64,000 bases of DNA, from contig NZ_JACCBP010000001.1 of the NCBI RefSeq assembly GCF_013408655.1, positions 992,001-1,056,000 of the forward strand. The letters run 5' to 3'. This stretch comes from Pigmentiphaga litoralis. GTDB lineage: Bacteria > Pseudomonadota > Gammaproteobacteria > Burkholderiales > Burkholderiaceae_B. This document shows positions 1-7,891 of the stretch, piece after piece. Under the pieces are notes generated by a model that did not search any database, had not been told where the DNA came from, and saw only the letters and a list, made by a program, of their open reading frames with translations. How positions within the stretch are numbered: position 1 is the first letter of the stretch; each line of letters begins with the position of its first letter. The position numbers were made by a program, and so were the translations under genes.

Positions 1-485
1 AGGACCCGCGCTTTGGCGTGATCGTGATGGCCGAAATCGGGCAGCGGGCCTTGTCGGCGGCGGTCAACGATCCCGGTACCGCAATTGGTGTGATCAGCGC
101 GTTGGCCCGCATATTGATCGATACGGCCGTGGCGCCCGAAGACGAGGCGTCGGCCAAGCCTGGGCGCTTCACGCATCTGACGTTGGTGGAGCTGGATGAG
201 GCCGACCTGATCCGCGATACGTTCGACCCGCTGTCGCGCGACGGCGCCAGCCTGATCGAAATTGGTGTGCGGACGCAGAAAGCGTTGGGCGCCGTGAGCC
301 TGGGCACGAAGGGGAGGCTGGCCGAGGCAGCGCGCCGTCAGGCCTGGCGCAGCTATGAACGGTCCAAGGTGGCGTTGACCTTTGAAGAAGACCGGCTGGT
401 GCTCGAAGCATTGGCCAGAGAAGCAGCAGGTGACGCGGCGTCGGTTACGACCACCTCGGCCGCTGAGCTCAACACGCAGCGCTAG
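1..485 (+). CDS. DUF2254 family membrane protein, C-terminal part
   Basis: This is the 3' end of a gene that begins before the window; the reading frame is open from base 3 to a TAG at 483-485. The visible part contains the segment ALSAAVNDPGTA, a hallmark of the soluble C-terminal portion of DUF2254 proteins. Those are predicted inner-membrane proteins with several N-terminal transmembrane helices and no established function. Only about 160 residues are visible and none of them is a membrane helix. The gene converges on yheS, leaving a 68-base gap. The family call is good; the role is unknown. Confidence 0.8.
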   Translation, partial: DPRFGVIVMAEIGQRALSAAVNDPGTAIGVISALARILIDTAVAPEDEASAKPGRFTHLTLVELDEADLIRDTFDPLSRDGASLIEIGVRTQKALGAVSLGTKGRLAEAARRQAWRSYERSKVALTFEEDRLVLEALAREAAGDAASVTTTSAAELNTQR

Positions 486-553
486 GCATCACCGCCCTGC
501 GGTCAGCTGAACCCACACCGCTGGGTCGATCGCGCCCGGCACCGGTCCGCGAC

Positions 554-2197
554 TTATTGCAGCGCCGCCGATGCCTTTGCCGCCAGTTTCGTCTTGAACA
601 GCCAGCTCTTGTAGTCGTCCAGGTCCCCGTCGAACGGCTTGACCGCGCCGTCGGCCACGATCACGAACTGGTCGGTCGTCGCGCGCAGCAAATGCCGATC
701 GTGCGATACCAGCACCAGCGTGCCCTCGAACTGGGCCAGCGCCATGGTCAACGCTTCGCGCGTTTCCAGATCCAGGTGATTGGTCGGCTCGTCCAGCAGC
801 AGCAGGTTGGGCCGCTGCCATACGATCAGCGCCAGGGCCAGCCGCGCCTTTTCACCGCCCGAAAACGGCTTGATCGATGCCGTCGCCATGTCGCCCGCGA
901 AGTTGAAGCTGCCGAGGAAGTTGCGCAGTTCCTGCTCGCGTGTGGTGGGCGCGATCTTGTTCATGTGCCAGAGCGGCGATTCGTCGTGGCGCAGCATTTC
1001 GACCTGATGCTGGGCAAAGTAGCCGATCGACAGGCCCTTGCCGAACACGGTGTCCCCGCTCAAGGCCTGCAATTCGCCGGCGATCGTCTTGATGAACGTG
1101 GATTTGCCCGCGCCGTTCACGCCCAGCAGGCCGATACGCTGGCCGCCCTGGAGTGAAAAATTGATGCCGTCGATGATGACCTTGTGCGCCGCGGCCTTGT
1201 CTTCAGGTTCGCCCAGCCGGTAGCCTGCCTGCACACCGTCCATGATCAGCAGGGGATCGGGCGCGCGCAGCGGTTCGCGAAAGGTGAATGAAAATTCTGC
1301 CGGCGGACGCAGCGGGGCGATCTCTTCCAGCTTGGCCAGTGCCTTGATCCGGCTTTGCGCCTGACGGGCCTTGCTGGCCTGGGCCGAGAAGCGATCGATG
1401 AAGGACTTCAGGTGCGCGCGCTGGCGCTGCTGCTTTTCCATCATGCCTTGCGCAAGAATCATCTGCGCGGCGCGCTGGCGTTCGAACGAGCTGTAGTTGC
1501 CCGAATAGCGCTTGAGCTTGCGATCGTCGATGTGGACGATCACGTTCACCACTTCGTCCAGGAAGTCGCGGTCATGCGAAATGACCAGCAACGTGCCGGG
1601 ATAACGTTTGAGCCAGTCTTCCAGCCAGATGATGGCATCCAGATCCAGGTGATTGGTCGGCTCGTCCAGCAGCAACAGGTCTGACGGGCACATCAGCGCC
1701 TGCGCCAGGTTCAGGCGCATGCGCCAGCCGCCCGAAAAGCTCGTCAGCGGTTCGTCCATCTGCGCCAGCGAAAATCCCAGGCCCAGCAGCAGCTGTTCGG
1801 CGCGCGACCGCACGGTGTAGGCGTCGGCGTCAGCCAGCAGGCCATACAGCTCACCGATCATCAGGCCGTTCTCGGCGGTGTCGGGTTCGCTTTCCAGTTC
1901 GGTCAGGCGGGCTTCCAGCGCGCGCAGGCCCACGTCGCCGTCAATGGCGTAGTCGATGGCGGAACGGTCCAGTGCGGGCGTTTCCTGCGCCACGTAGGCC
2001 ACGCGCCAGGTGGGCGGGAAGCTCAGGTCGCCCTGATCCGGATGCAGTTCACCCCGCAACAGGCCGAACAGGCTCGACTTGCCGGCGCCATTGGCCCCGA
2101 TCAGGCCGATCTTGTCGCCCGGATTGAGGAGGACATCGACCTTGTCGAGCAGCGGCTTGATGCCGCGAATGAGGGTGACTTGCTGGAAACGGATCAT
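554..2197 (-). CDS. yheS: ABC-F family ATPase YheS
   Basis: The gene encodes a 547-residue soluble protein with two ATP-binding cassettes and no membrane segments. Cassette 1 has a Walker A around residues 34-41, signature FSGGW near 154 and Walker B LLLLDEP near 174. Cassette 2 has a Walker A near 359-366, FSGGE near 445 and LLLLDEP near 465. The linker (about 230-300) includes the SKARQAQSRIKAL helix typical of YheS. ABC-F proteins act on ribosomes rather than as transporters, and YheS is implicated in relieving nascent-chain stalling. It ends just after the second cassette and lacks the roughly 90-residue charged C-terminal tail of the E. coli protein. The sequence matches YheS more closely than Uup or EttA. 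Confidence 0.92.
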   Translation of the reverse strand: MIRFQQVTLIRGIKPLLDKVDVLLNPGDKIGLIGANGAGKSSLFGLLRGELHPDQGDLSFPPTWRVAYVAQETPALDRSAIDYAIDGDVGLRALEARLTELESEPDTAENGLMIGELYGLLADADAYTVRSRAEQLLLGLGFSLAQMDEPLTSFSGGWRMRLNLAQALMCPSDLLLLDEPTNHLDLDAIIWLEDWLKRYPGTLLVISHDRDFLDEVVNVIVHIDDRKLKRYSGNYSSFERQRAAQMILAQGMMEKQQRQRAHLKSFIDRFSAQASKARQAQSRIKALAKLEEIAPLRPPAEFSFTFREPLRAPDPLLIMDGVQAGYRLGEPEDKAAAHKVIIDGINFSLQGGQRIGLLGVNGAGKSTFIKTIAGELQALSGDTVFGKGLSIGYFAQHQVEMLRHDESPLWHMNKIAPTTREQELRNFLGSFNFAGDMATASIKPFSGGEKARLALALIVWQRPNLLLLDEPTNHLDLETREALTMALAQFEGTLVLVSHDRHLLRATTDQFVIVADGAVKPFDGDLDDYKSWLFKTKLAAKASAALQ

Positions 2198-2468
2198 TAA
2201 TGAGGGGCAGGGAAGGGGTGATTGCAGCCCGCGAGGTTACTTCAAATACCGGGTTTACCTGTAGCTGGATTGCCCAAAGTGCGGAAGTGAGACGAGAAAG
2301 GCGTGCGAATCGGCAGAATCGGAGAGATTTGCAAAAGTGTCCGGTGATTATTGCCGAGCAGGGTCCACAACTTTGCGCAATCCGTTGATGGCGCTGGGCT
2401 TGCGGGGGCGGGAACGCCGATTGCTTGAACTCAACCGTTACCCAACACCCACAAAAAGAGGCACATCC

Positions 2469-3002
2469 ATGGCTGATACGTTTAGCGATACCCGTCCTGT
2501 CACCGGTTTGTTCAACGACCGCGAATCCGCCGAGCGCGCCTATAACTCCGTCAGCACGCGCGGCTACGGCAGCGATGACATCAACGTCGTGATGTCGGAC
2601 GACACGCGCGCCACCCATTTCGGCAACACCGAACTGGCAGAGACCGAACTGGGCAACAAGGCCGCGAAGGGCGCTGGCGTCGGCGGCGCGATTGGCGGCA
2701 CGATCGGCGCAATCGCTGCGGCGGTGGCGGCCATCGGCACGTCGCTGGTCCTGCCAGGCCTGGGCCTGGTTATCGCCGGCCCGCTGGCAGCAGCGTTTGC
2801 CGGTGCGGGCGCCGGTGCGGCGGCAGGCGGCCTGGTTGGCGCACTGGTCGGCTGGGGCATTCCGGAAGAGCGCGTTCGCCACTATGAAGAAGGCGTGAAA
2901 AAGGGCGGCATCCTGATTGGCGTGCGTCCGAAGAACGCCGAAGACGCGGCCTTTATCGAACAGGAATGGAAGGCCAACCGCGGCGAGCACGTGTACTACT
3001 AA
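2469..3002 (+). CDS. Glycine-zipper general stress protein
   Basis: The product is 177 residues. The first 45 or so resemble the general-stress (YflT-like) fold: GLFNDRESAERAYNSV followed by GYGSDDINVVMS. Residues 70-130 form a very hydrophobic Gly/Ala-rich stretch with GxxxG repeats, typical of a glycine zipper that can insert in or span a membrane. The tail (EERVRHYEEGVKKGGILIGV) is a second alpha/beta segment. Start ATG 2469 is chosen because AAAGAGG lies 7 bases upstream; the frame is open upstream to 2337, but that stretch is not protein-like. A bidirectional terminator follows. Such proteins are often stress-induced; no specific function is known. Confidence 0.72.
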   Translation: MADTFSDTRPVTGLFNDRESAERAYNSVSTRGYGSDDINVVMSDDTRATHFGNTELAETELGNKAAKGAGVGGAIGGTIGAIAAAVAAIGTSLVLPGLGLVIAGPLAAAFAGAGAGAAAGGLVGALVGWGIPEERVRHYEEGVKKGGILIGVRPKNAEDAAFIEQEWKANRGEHVYY

Positions 3003-3108
3003 GCTGCGCGCCAGGCGCTTGCCTGGGCGCTGCCGTGGCGAGGATGACGGCGTCAACGCGTTATGCCCCGCTGCGTGGCAGCATCCTTGAAGGTTCCAGG
3101 CACAAATG

Positions 3109-3143
3109 AAAACGCCGCCCTGCGCAAGCACGGCGGCGTTTTT
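3109..3143. terminator. Bidirectional Rho-independent terminator
   Basis: The arms AACGCCGCC (3111-3119) and GGCGGCGTT (3132-3140) pair perfectly over 9 bp around a 12-base loop. TTTTT follows on the plus strand and AAAA precedes, which gives a T tract on the minus strand. It lies between the convergent stress-protein gene and psd and can serve both. Confidence 0.85.
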
Positions 3144-3170
3144 ATTGGCGGGTAGTTTTATTGGTGGGTA
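3141..3170. repeat. Short imperfect direct repeat
   Basis: TTTATTGGCGGGTA (3141-3154) is repeated at 3157-3170 with one C-to-T change, a 16-base period. It sits just beyond the terminator, between the two convergent genes. No function is apparent. Confidence 0.5.
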
Positions 3171-3249
3171 CGTTTACCGCATAGTGGCAATCTGCATTTC
3201 GCCCCTACAGCATCGTGCCGTGGGTACAGTCCACCCTTGCTGCCTTCCC

Positions 3250-4116
3250 TTACGGATAGGGCATCGCCATGCGTTCACCCATCCGCGTCGGCACCAGGGC
3301 TGCAAACTTGGGATCCCACCGCACCCGGTTTGCGCCGAACAACAAGACCACTGTCGATCCCAGCAGGAAGCGGCCCATCTCGGCGCCCTTGTCCAGGCGG
3401 ACCGGCGACGCGCCGTCTGCGGTGTAGCGCTTGACCACCACATCGGGGCTGTGCGGCGCGACCCGTCCGCCCCAGACCGTTTCCATCGATCCCACGATCA
3501 TCGCGCCGACCAGGACCACGGCCATCGGCCCGAGTTCGGTGTCGAACATACAGACCAGACGTTCGTTGCGGGCAAACAGCCCCGGCACCTGGCTGGCCGT
3601 GACCGGGTTCACGGAAAACAGCCGCCCGGGCACGTAAATCGTTTCGCGCAGCGTGCCGGCCAGCGGCATGTGCACGCGGTGATAGTCGCGCGGCGACAGG
3701 TACACGGTGGCGAATTGCCCGTTCATGAACGGTGCGGCGCGGGCCGCATCGCCGCCCAGCAGGTCGCGTGCGGTAAAGCTGTGACCCTTGGCCTGGAAGA
3801 TATTGCCTTGCTCGATCCGGCCCAGCTGGCTGACCGCACCATCGGCGGGACACAACACCGCGCCGTCGGTGGTGTCCAGCGGCCGCGCGCCGTGTTTGAG
3901 CGCGCGGGTAAAGAAGGCGTTGAACGTGTCGTAGGCGAGCGGATCACGGAGGAAGGCTTCGTTCATGTCCACGCCGTACTTGCGGATGAACGTGGTGATC
4001 ATCCAGTTCTTGATGGCGGGCGTGCGGCATTCCGATGCGGCACCAAACGCTTTCGAGATCAGGTCATGCGGCGCCGCATATTGGCTGAGGACGAAAAGCT
4101 GGTCTTTGAAGGACAT
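3250..4116 (-). CDS. psd: Phosphatidylserine decarboxylase proenzyme
   Basis: The 288-residue protein converts phosphatidylserine to phosphatidylethanolamine at the inner membrane, the last step of PE synthesis. The self-cleavage site LGST is present in GRFLLGSTVVLLFG. Cleavage between Gly253 and Ser254 would yield a large beta chain and a short alpha chain whose new N-terminus becomes the pyruvoyl cofactor. Other family signatures are FFTR near residue 68, CPADGAVS near 89 and the DYHRVHMP histidine motif near 145. Length fits type I bacterial Psd. It stands alone, reads towards the terminator at 3109-3143 and is divergent from the tetR-MATE pair. Confidence 0.95.
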   Translation of the reverse strand: MSFKDQLFVLSQYAAPHDLISKAFGAASECRTPAIKNWMITTFIRKYGVDMNEAFLRDPLAYDTFNAFFTRALKHGARPLDTTDGAVLCPADGAVSQLGRIEQGNIFQAKGHSFTARDLLGGDAARAAPFMNGQFATVYLSPRDYHRVHMPLAGTLRETIYVPGRLFSVNPVTASQVPGLFARNERLVCMFDTELGPMAVVLVGAMIVGSMETVWGGRVAPHSPDVVVKRYTADGASPVRLDKGAEMGRFLLGSTVVLLFGANRVRWDPKFAALVPTRMGERMAMPYP

Positions 4117-4209
4117 TGGATGTCGCCTCCCGGGAAGGGCGGCAGGGCGGTCAGAGATGGCGGGATATTACACGCGTGTTCCGTGGGAAGAAGTGAGTGT
4201 CTGTACGGG

Positions 4210-4239
4210 TTGCATGCTAGTATTAATGACGGTCGTAAT
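4210..4239 (+). promoter_or_regulatory. Candidate promoter and TetR autoregulatory operator
   Basis: A -35-like TTGCAT (4210-4215) and a -10-like CGTAAT (4234-4239) are separated by 18 bases just upstream of the TetR gene. An imperfect palindrome centred on G4231 (GAC-G-GTC, arms reaching TTAAT and GTAAT, 4223-4239) overlaps the spacer and the -10. TetR regulators commonly repress their own promoter by binding there. The motif is seen in the sequence; its role is inferred. Confidence 0.38.
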
Positions 4240-4268
4240 GTAAGATGGATTTTTGCTGGAGAATTGGC

Positions 4269-4862
4269 ATGGCAAGAGTGTCCCGAGAGCAGGCCGCCGC
4301 ACACCGCGAGGCCATTGCCGATGCGTCGGCCCGCTTGTTTCGCGAACATGGGCTCAATGGCATCAGTGTGTCCAACCTGATGGCCGAAGTGGGCCTGACC
4401 CACGGCGGCTTCTATGGTCATTTCGCGTCCAAGGACGACCTGGCCACGATCGCCTGTCAACGCGCGTTTGAAGACTCCGCGTTGAAATGGCAGGCGCGCT
4501 TCCAGGACTGGGGGCCCGAGGCTGACCAGTTTGCCCGCTACGTTGCCGCGTATCTTTCGCCGGGGCACCGCGAGCGGGCGGGGACCGGATGCACTGCTGT
4601 GGCGCTTGCCGCCGATGTGGCTCGCGAACCCGATGGCAAGCCGGTGCGGGACGCGTTCCTGAAGGGTCTGGAAGGCATGATCGAACGGCTGATGGCCGCG
4701 TCGGGTGAACGTTCGGCCCAGGGCGATCGTGATGTGGCGCTGGCGCAGCTGGCGACGTTGGTCGGGGCATTGACCTTGGCGCGTGCGACACGGGGCAGCC
4801 CGTTGTCGGACGATATTCTCAGGGCGTCGTTGCGATCCTTGATTGGCGACAGCGATGTCTAG
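4269..4862 (+). CDS. TetR/AcrR family transcriptional regulator
   Basis: The product is 197 residues. The N-terminal helix-turn-helix is clear: ISVSNLMAEVGLTHGGFYGHFASKDDL spans roughly residues 33-59 (quoted here as two adjoining parts, ISVSNLMAEVGLTHGG and FYGHFASKDDL). The C-terminal ligand domain has GTGCTAVALAADVAR near 112, a pattern seen in TetR regulators of drug efflux genes. ATG 4269 is preferred over ATG 4245 because GGAGA sits 6 bases upstream. Its stop overlaps the MATE transporter start by 8 bases, so the two are probably co-translated and this protein likely represses the pair. Confidence 0.85.
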   Translation: MARVSREQAAAHREAIADASARLFREHGLNGISVSNLMAEVGLTHGGFYGHFASKDDLATIACQRAFEDSALKWQARFQDWGPEADQFARYVAAYLSPGHRERAGTGCTAVALAADVAREPDGKPVRDAFLKGLEGMIERLMAASGERSAQGDRDVALAQLATLVGALTLARATRGSPLSDDILRASLRSLIGDSDV

Positions 4863-6297
4863 TCCGCTGGCGCCATCGTCATCGGGGCCAGGCGTGGCGG
4901 CGTCGGCGCCGGCTTCTTCCCTCTCATCGCCGTCCGGCGCGCCGCCTACCGCAGCCGCGCTGCGCGCGCAGCGCTTGCTGCACGGCCCCGTGCTGGCCAC
5001 CATTTTGATGCTGGCGGCGCCCAACCTGCTGATGATGTTGTCGCAGGCGGCCGCCAACTTCCTGGAAAGCTATTACGTGGGTCTGCTGGGCGTCGATGCG
5101 CTGGCGGGCGCGGCCCTGGTGTTTCCGGTTGTCATGCTGATGCAGATGATGTCGGCGGGCGGCATTGGCGGCGGCGTCTCGTCCGCGATTGCGCGCGCCC
5201 TGGGCGCCGGCCGGCATGAACACGCCGAGGCCCTGGCGCTGCACGCCTTCGTCCTGGCCATTGCCGCGGGCGTTTTGTTTAGGGTCGCAGCCATCGCGGG
5301 CGGGCCGCTGCTGTATTCCGCCATGGGCGGGCAGGGCGAGGCGCTGAAGGCGGCGCTGACGTATTCCAACGTCATCTTCCTGGGCGCCATCTTTCTGTGG
5401 GTGGCCAACCTGATGGCGAGCGTGCTGCGGGGCACGGGCAACATGGCCCTGCCGGCGATCGTGCTGACGCTGGGCACCCTGGTCTTGTTTGTCACGTCGC
5501 CCGTCTTGATCTTCGGCTTGGGTCCCATTCCGGCGATGGGCATTGCCGGCGCCGGACTGGCCCTGGTGCTGTATTACGTGCTGGCCACGGCGATCCTGCT
5601 GTTCAAGCTGGTGCGCGGCACGGGCGGCCTCAAGCTCAGTTGGCATCACCGCCTGCACTGGGCGGGGTTTGCCGACATCCTGGGCGTGGGGGGCTGGGCC
5701 CTGATCAACAACCTGACGACCAATCTGGCCGTGGTGGTGGCGACGACATTGGTCAGTCCGCTCGGGACGCACGCGCTGGCGGGGTTCGGGCTGGGGATTC
5801 GCCTGGAATATCTGCAGATCCCTATCGTGTTCGGCGTCGGTAGTGGACTGGTTGCGATGGTCGGGATGAATGTGGGCGCAGGGCAGTGGCAGCGCGCGCG
5901 CCAGGTGGCCTGGACCGGCGCGCTGGTGGCTGCCGCCGTGACCGAAGCCGTGGGATTGGGCGCCTCAGTGTTCCCGCACGCCTGGCTGGGGTTGTTTACG
6001 CATGATGCCGATGCTATCGAGATCGGCGTGCGCTACCTGCGCACCGTGGCGCCGTTCTATGGCTTGATCGGCATTGGCCTGTCGCTGTACTTCGCGTCGC
6101 AGGGCGCGCGGCGGATGCACTGGCCGGTGGCCGCAGGCGTGCTGCGCGTGATCGTCGTGGTGGGCATCGGGAGCCTCGCGGTGCATGGCTTCGGCGGCGG
6201 GCTGGATTCCGTGTTGTGGTCGGTGGTGGTGGGCCTGATGGTGTTCGCGGGCGTGACGGCAATCCCGTGGATACCGCGAATGAAAGACGCGGTGTAA
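4855..6297 (+). CDS. MATE family multidrug efflux transporter
   Basis: The product is a 480-residue integral membrane protein with about 12 predicted helices in two similar halves. After a Ser/Pro/Ala-rich cytoplasmic N-terminus of about 40 residues comes the MATE start, ATILMLAAPNLLMMLSQ, then ESYYVGLLGVDALAGAALV and GGVSSAIARALGAG. The second half has GWALINNLTTNLAVVV and RLEYLQIPIVFGVG. MATE proteins export cationic compounds using a Na+ or H+ gradient. The start overlaps the TetR stop, which links its expression to that regulator. The substrate cannot be told from sequence. Confidence 0.9.
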   Translation: MSSPLAPSSSGPGVAASAPASSLSSPSGAPPTAAALRAQRLLHGPVLATILMLAAPNLLMMLSQAAANFLESYYVGLLGVDALAGAALVFPVVMLMQMMSAGGIGGGVSSAIARALGAGRHEHAEALALHAFVLAIAAGVLFRVAAIAGGPLLYSAMGGQGEALKAALTYSNVIFLGAIFLWVANLMASVLRGTGNMALPAIVLTLGTLVLFVTSPVLIFGLGPIPAMGIAGAGLALVLYYVLATAILLFKLVRGTGGLKLSWHHRLHWAGFADILGVGGWALINNLTTNLAVVVATTLVSPLGTHALAGFGLGIRLEYLQIPIVFGVGSGLVAMVGMNVGAGQWQRARQVAWTGALVAAAVTEAVGLGASVFPHAWLGLFTHDADAIEIGVRYLRTVAPFYGLIGIGLSLYFASQGARRMHWPVAAGVLRVIVVVGIGSLAVHGFGGGLDSVLWSVVVGLMVFAGVTAIPWIPRMKDAV

Positions 6298-6413
6298 CGG
6301 CGCCCTGCGGGGCTGCGCGGCGGGTGCACAATAGGTTGCGGGCGGGTAATGACTGGCGCTGGCTGGCGTCCACCCGTCTTCCTCTCCGCTTTCCTTGCGT
6401 GTCTGGAGCGCCC

Positions 6414-6848
6414 ATGAGTACCGACCCGATCGACCTGCAGTCCAGTGGACTGAAGGTGACTTTTCCCCGCATGAAGATCCTTGACGTGTTCCGGACCAGT
6501 TCGCACCGGCACCTGAGCGCCGAGGATGTCTACAAGATCCTGACGCAGGACCACGTCGATCTGGGTCTTGCCACTGTGTATCGCGTCCTGACGCAATTCG
6601 ACCAGGCGGGGCTGCTCAAACGCAGCCAGCTGGGCAGCGGCAAGGCCGTCTACGAGTTGAACGACGGCGAGCGGCACCATGGCCATCTGGTGTCCCAGGC
6701 GACCGGCGAGGTCATGGAATTTTTCGACCCCGACATCGAAAAGCGGCTGGCAGCGATTGCAGATGAACTGGGGTATGAGCTGACCGAATACACGCTGACC
6801 TTGTTCGGTGTGCCCAAGCGGCTGCCCGCGAGGGCCGGCCAGGACTGA
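6414..6848 (+). CDS. Fur family regulator lacking all cysteines
   Basis: The 144-residue protein aligns with Fur from end to end: GLKVTFPRMKILDVF, the HLSAEDVYKIL helix, and the recognition region LGLATVYRVLTQFDQAGLL. Metal ligands partly persist (SHRHLSAED, AVYEL, ERHHGHL), but the usual CxxC zinc pair is replaced by VSQATG and the later His/Cys residues are absent. It has no cysteine at all. The canonical Fur is probably encoded elsewhere, making this a paralogue with altered metal sensing. ATG 6414 is chosen because the Fur homology starts there; it has only a weak ribosome-binding site (GGAG). Regulated genes are unknown. Confidence 0.78.
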   Translation: MSTDPIDLQSSGLKVTFPRMKILDVFRTSSHRHLSAEDVYKILTQDHVDLGLATVYRVLTQFDQAGLLKRSQLGSGKAVYELNDGERHHGHLVSQATGEVMEFFDPDIEKRLAAIADELGYELTEYTLTLFGVPKRLPARAGQD

Positions 6849-6866
6849 TGCGCCGGTGCGGGGCTT

Positions 6867-6884
6867 CGCCGCCTTAAGGCGGCG
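6867..6884. repeat. 18-bp perfect palindrome downstream of the fur-like gene
   Basis: The sequence CGCCGCCTTAAGGCGGCG is its own reverse complement. It lies 18 bases after the fur-like stop. There is no T run, so it is not a typical intrinsic terminator; it could be a hairpin in the transcript or a protein site. Confidence 0.4.
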
Positions 6885-6976
6885 GCGGTCCGGGCGTTGC
6901 GCAGCTTGCGTCACCCTGGTGTGACTTCAAGGTCATCGCGTATGATCGGCCCCTTCTGTCTTCCTGGCGTCGTCCC

Positions 6977-7885
6977 GTGGACCTGACCCTGCTCTGGATA
7001 CCTGCGACGGTCATCGCCGCTGCCGCACAGACCGCCCGCAACACCATGCAGCACCGGCTGACCGATACACTGGGCACCATTGGCGCCACGCAGGTCCGCT
7101 TTCTGTATGGCCTGCCGTTTTCCTTGGTGTTCCTGGTCGTGGTGCTGATGGTGGGCGGCGAAAGCCTGCCCGCGTTCAACTGGCGCTTTGCCGCGTTTGT
7201 GGCCGGGGCGGCGGTGACGCAGATCGCCGCCACGGCGCTGATGCTGGCGACGATGCAGCTGCGATCCTTTGCGCTATCCACCGTGTATATCAAGACCGAG
7301 CCCTTGCAGGTGGCGGTGTTCGGCGTGGTCGTGCTCGGCGATCATTTGTCGGTGTGGGGCGCGTGCGCGGTGATCGTGGCCACAACCGGCGTCGTGCTCA
7401 TGTCCCTGAAAGGCAAGGGCGCCACCCTGGCGGGTTCGGGCTGGCGGCCCGCGCTGCTGGGTATTGCGTCGGGCGCCGGCTTTGCTCTGTCGTCGGTCGG
7501 CTTTCGTGGGGCCTTGCTGTCGCTGGACAGCGGATCCTTCGTGCTGCGGGCCACGTCCACGCTGGTCGCGGGCCTGGTCCTTCAAACGATCATTCTTGTG
7601 GTGTGGCTGCTGGTCTTCAAGCGTGACGTGCTGCTGGCGATCTTGCGATCGTGGCGTTCGTCCTTGCTGGCAGGCTGCGTCGGCGCCGTGGCGTCCCAGT
7701 TCTGGTACATCGCCTTTGCGTTGACCGCGACCGTGAATGTCCGGACCTTGGGACTGCTTGAAGTCCTGTTTGCGCAGGTGGTGTCGCGCAAGGTGTTTGC
7801 ACAGACCGCCACCGGACGGGAACGGCTGGGGGTGGGATTGGTGCTGGTGGGGGTGGTGTTGCTGCTGGTGTCGACGTCGACGTAG
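6977..7885 (+). CDS. DMT superfamily (EamA) transporter
   Basis: The 302-residue protein is almost entirely hydrophobic with about ten predicted membrane helices and two EamA-like halves. Features are RFLYGLPFSLVFLVVV in the first half, STVYIKTEPLQVAVFGVVVLGD at the end of the first repeat (residues about 98-119), and FALTATVNVRTLGLLEVLFAQVVS in the second. Members export amino acids or other metabolites. A GTG start at 6977 is used because no in-frame ATG lies close upstream. It is the first gene after the fur-like regulator, 128 bases away. The substrate is not predictable. Confidence 0.82.
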   Translation: MDLTLLWIPATVIAAAAQTARNTMQHRLTDTLGTIGATQVRFLYGLPFSLVFLVVVLMVGGESLPAFNWRFAAFVAGAAVTQIAATALMLATMQLRSFALSTVYIKTEPLQVAVFGVVVLGDHLSVWGACAVIVATTGVVLMSLKGKGATLAGSGWRPALLGIASGAGFALSSVGFRGALLSLDSGSFVLRATSTLVAGLVLQTIILVVWLLVFKRDVLLAILRSWRSSLLAGCVGAVASQFWYIAFALTATVNVRTLGLLEVLFAQVVSRKVFAQTATGRERLGVGLVLVGVVLLLVSTST

Positions 7886-7891
7886 CTGCGG

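Noticed and set aside
2049..3131. A minus-strand frame across the yheS 5' end and the stress-protein gene
   Set aside because: It crosses two well-supported genes and a terminator and has no family resemblance.
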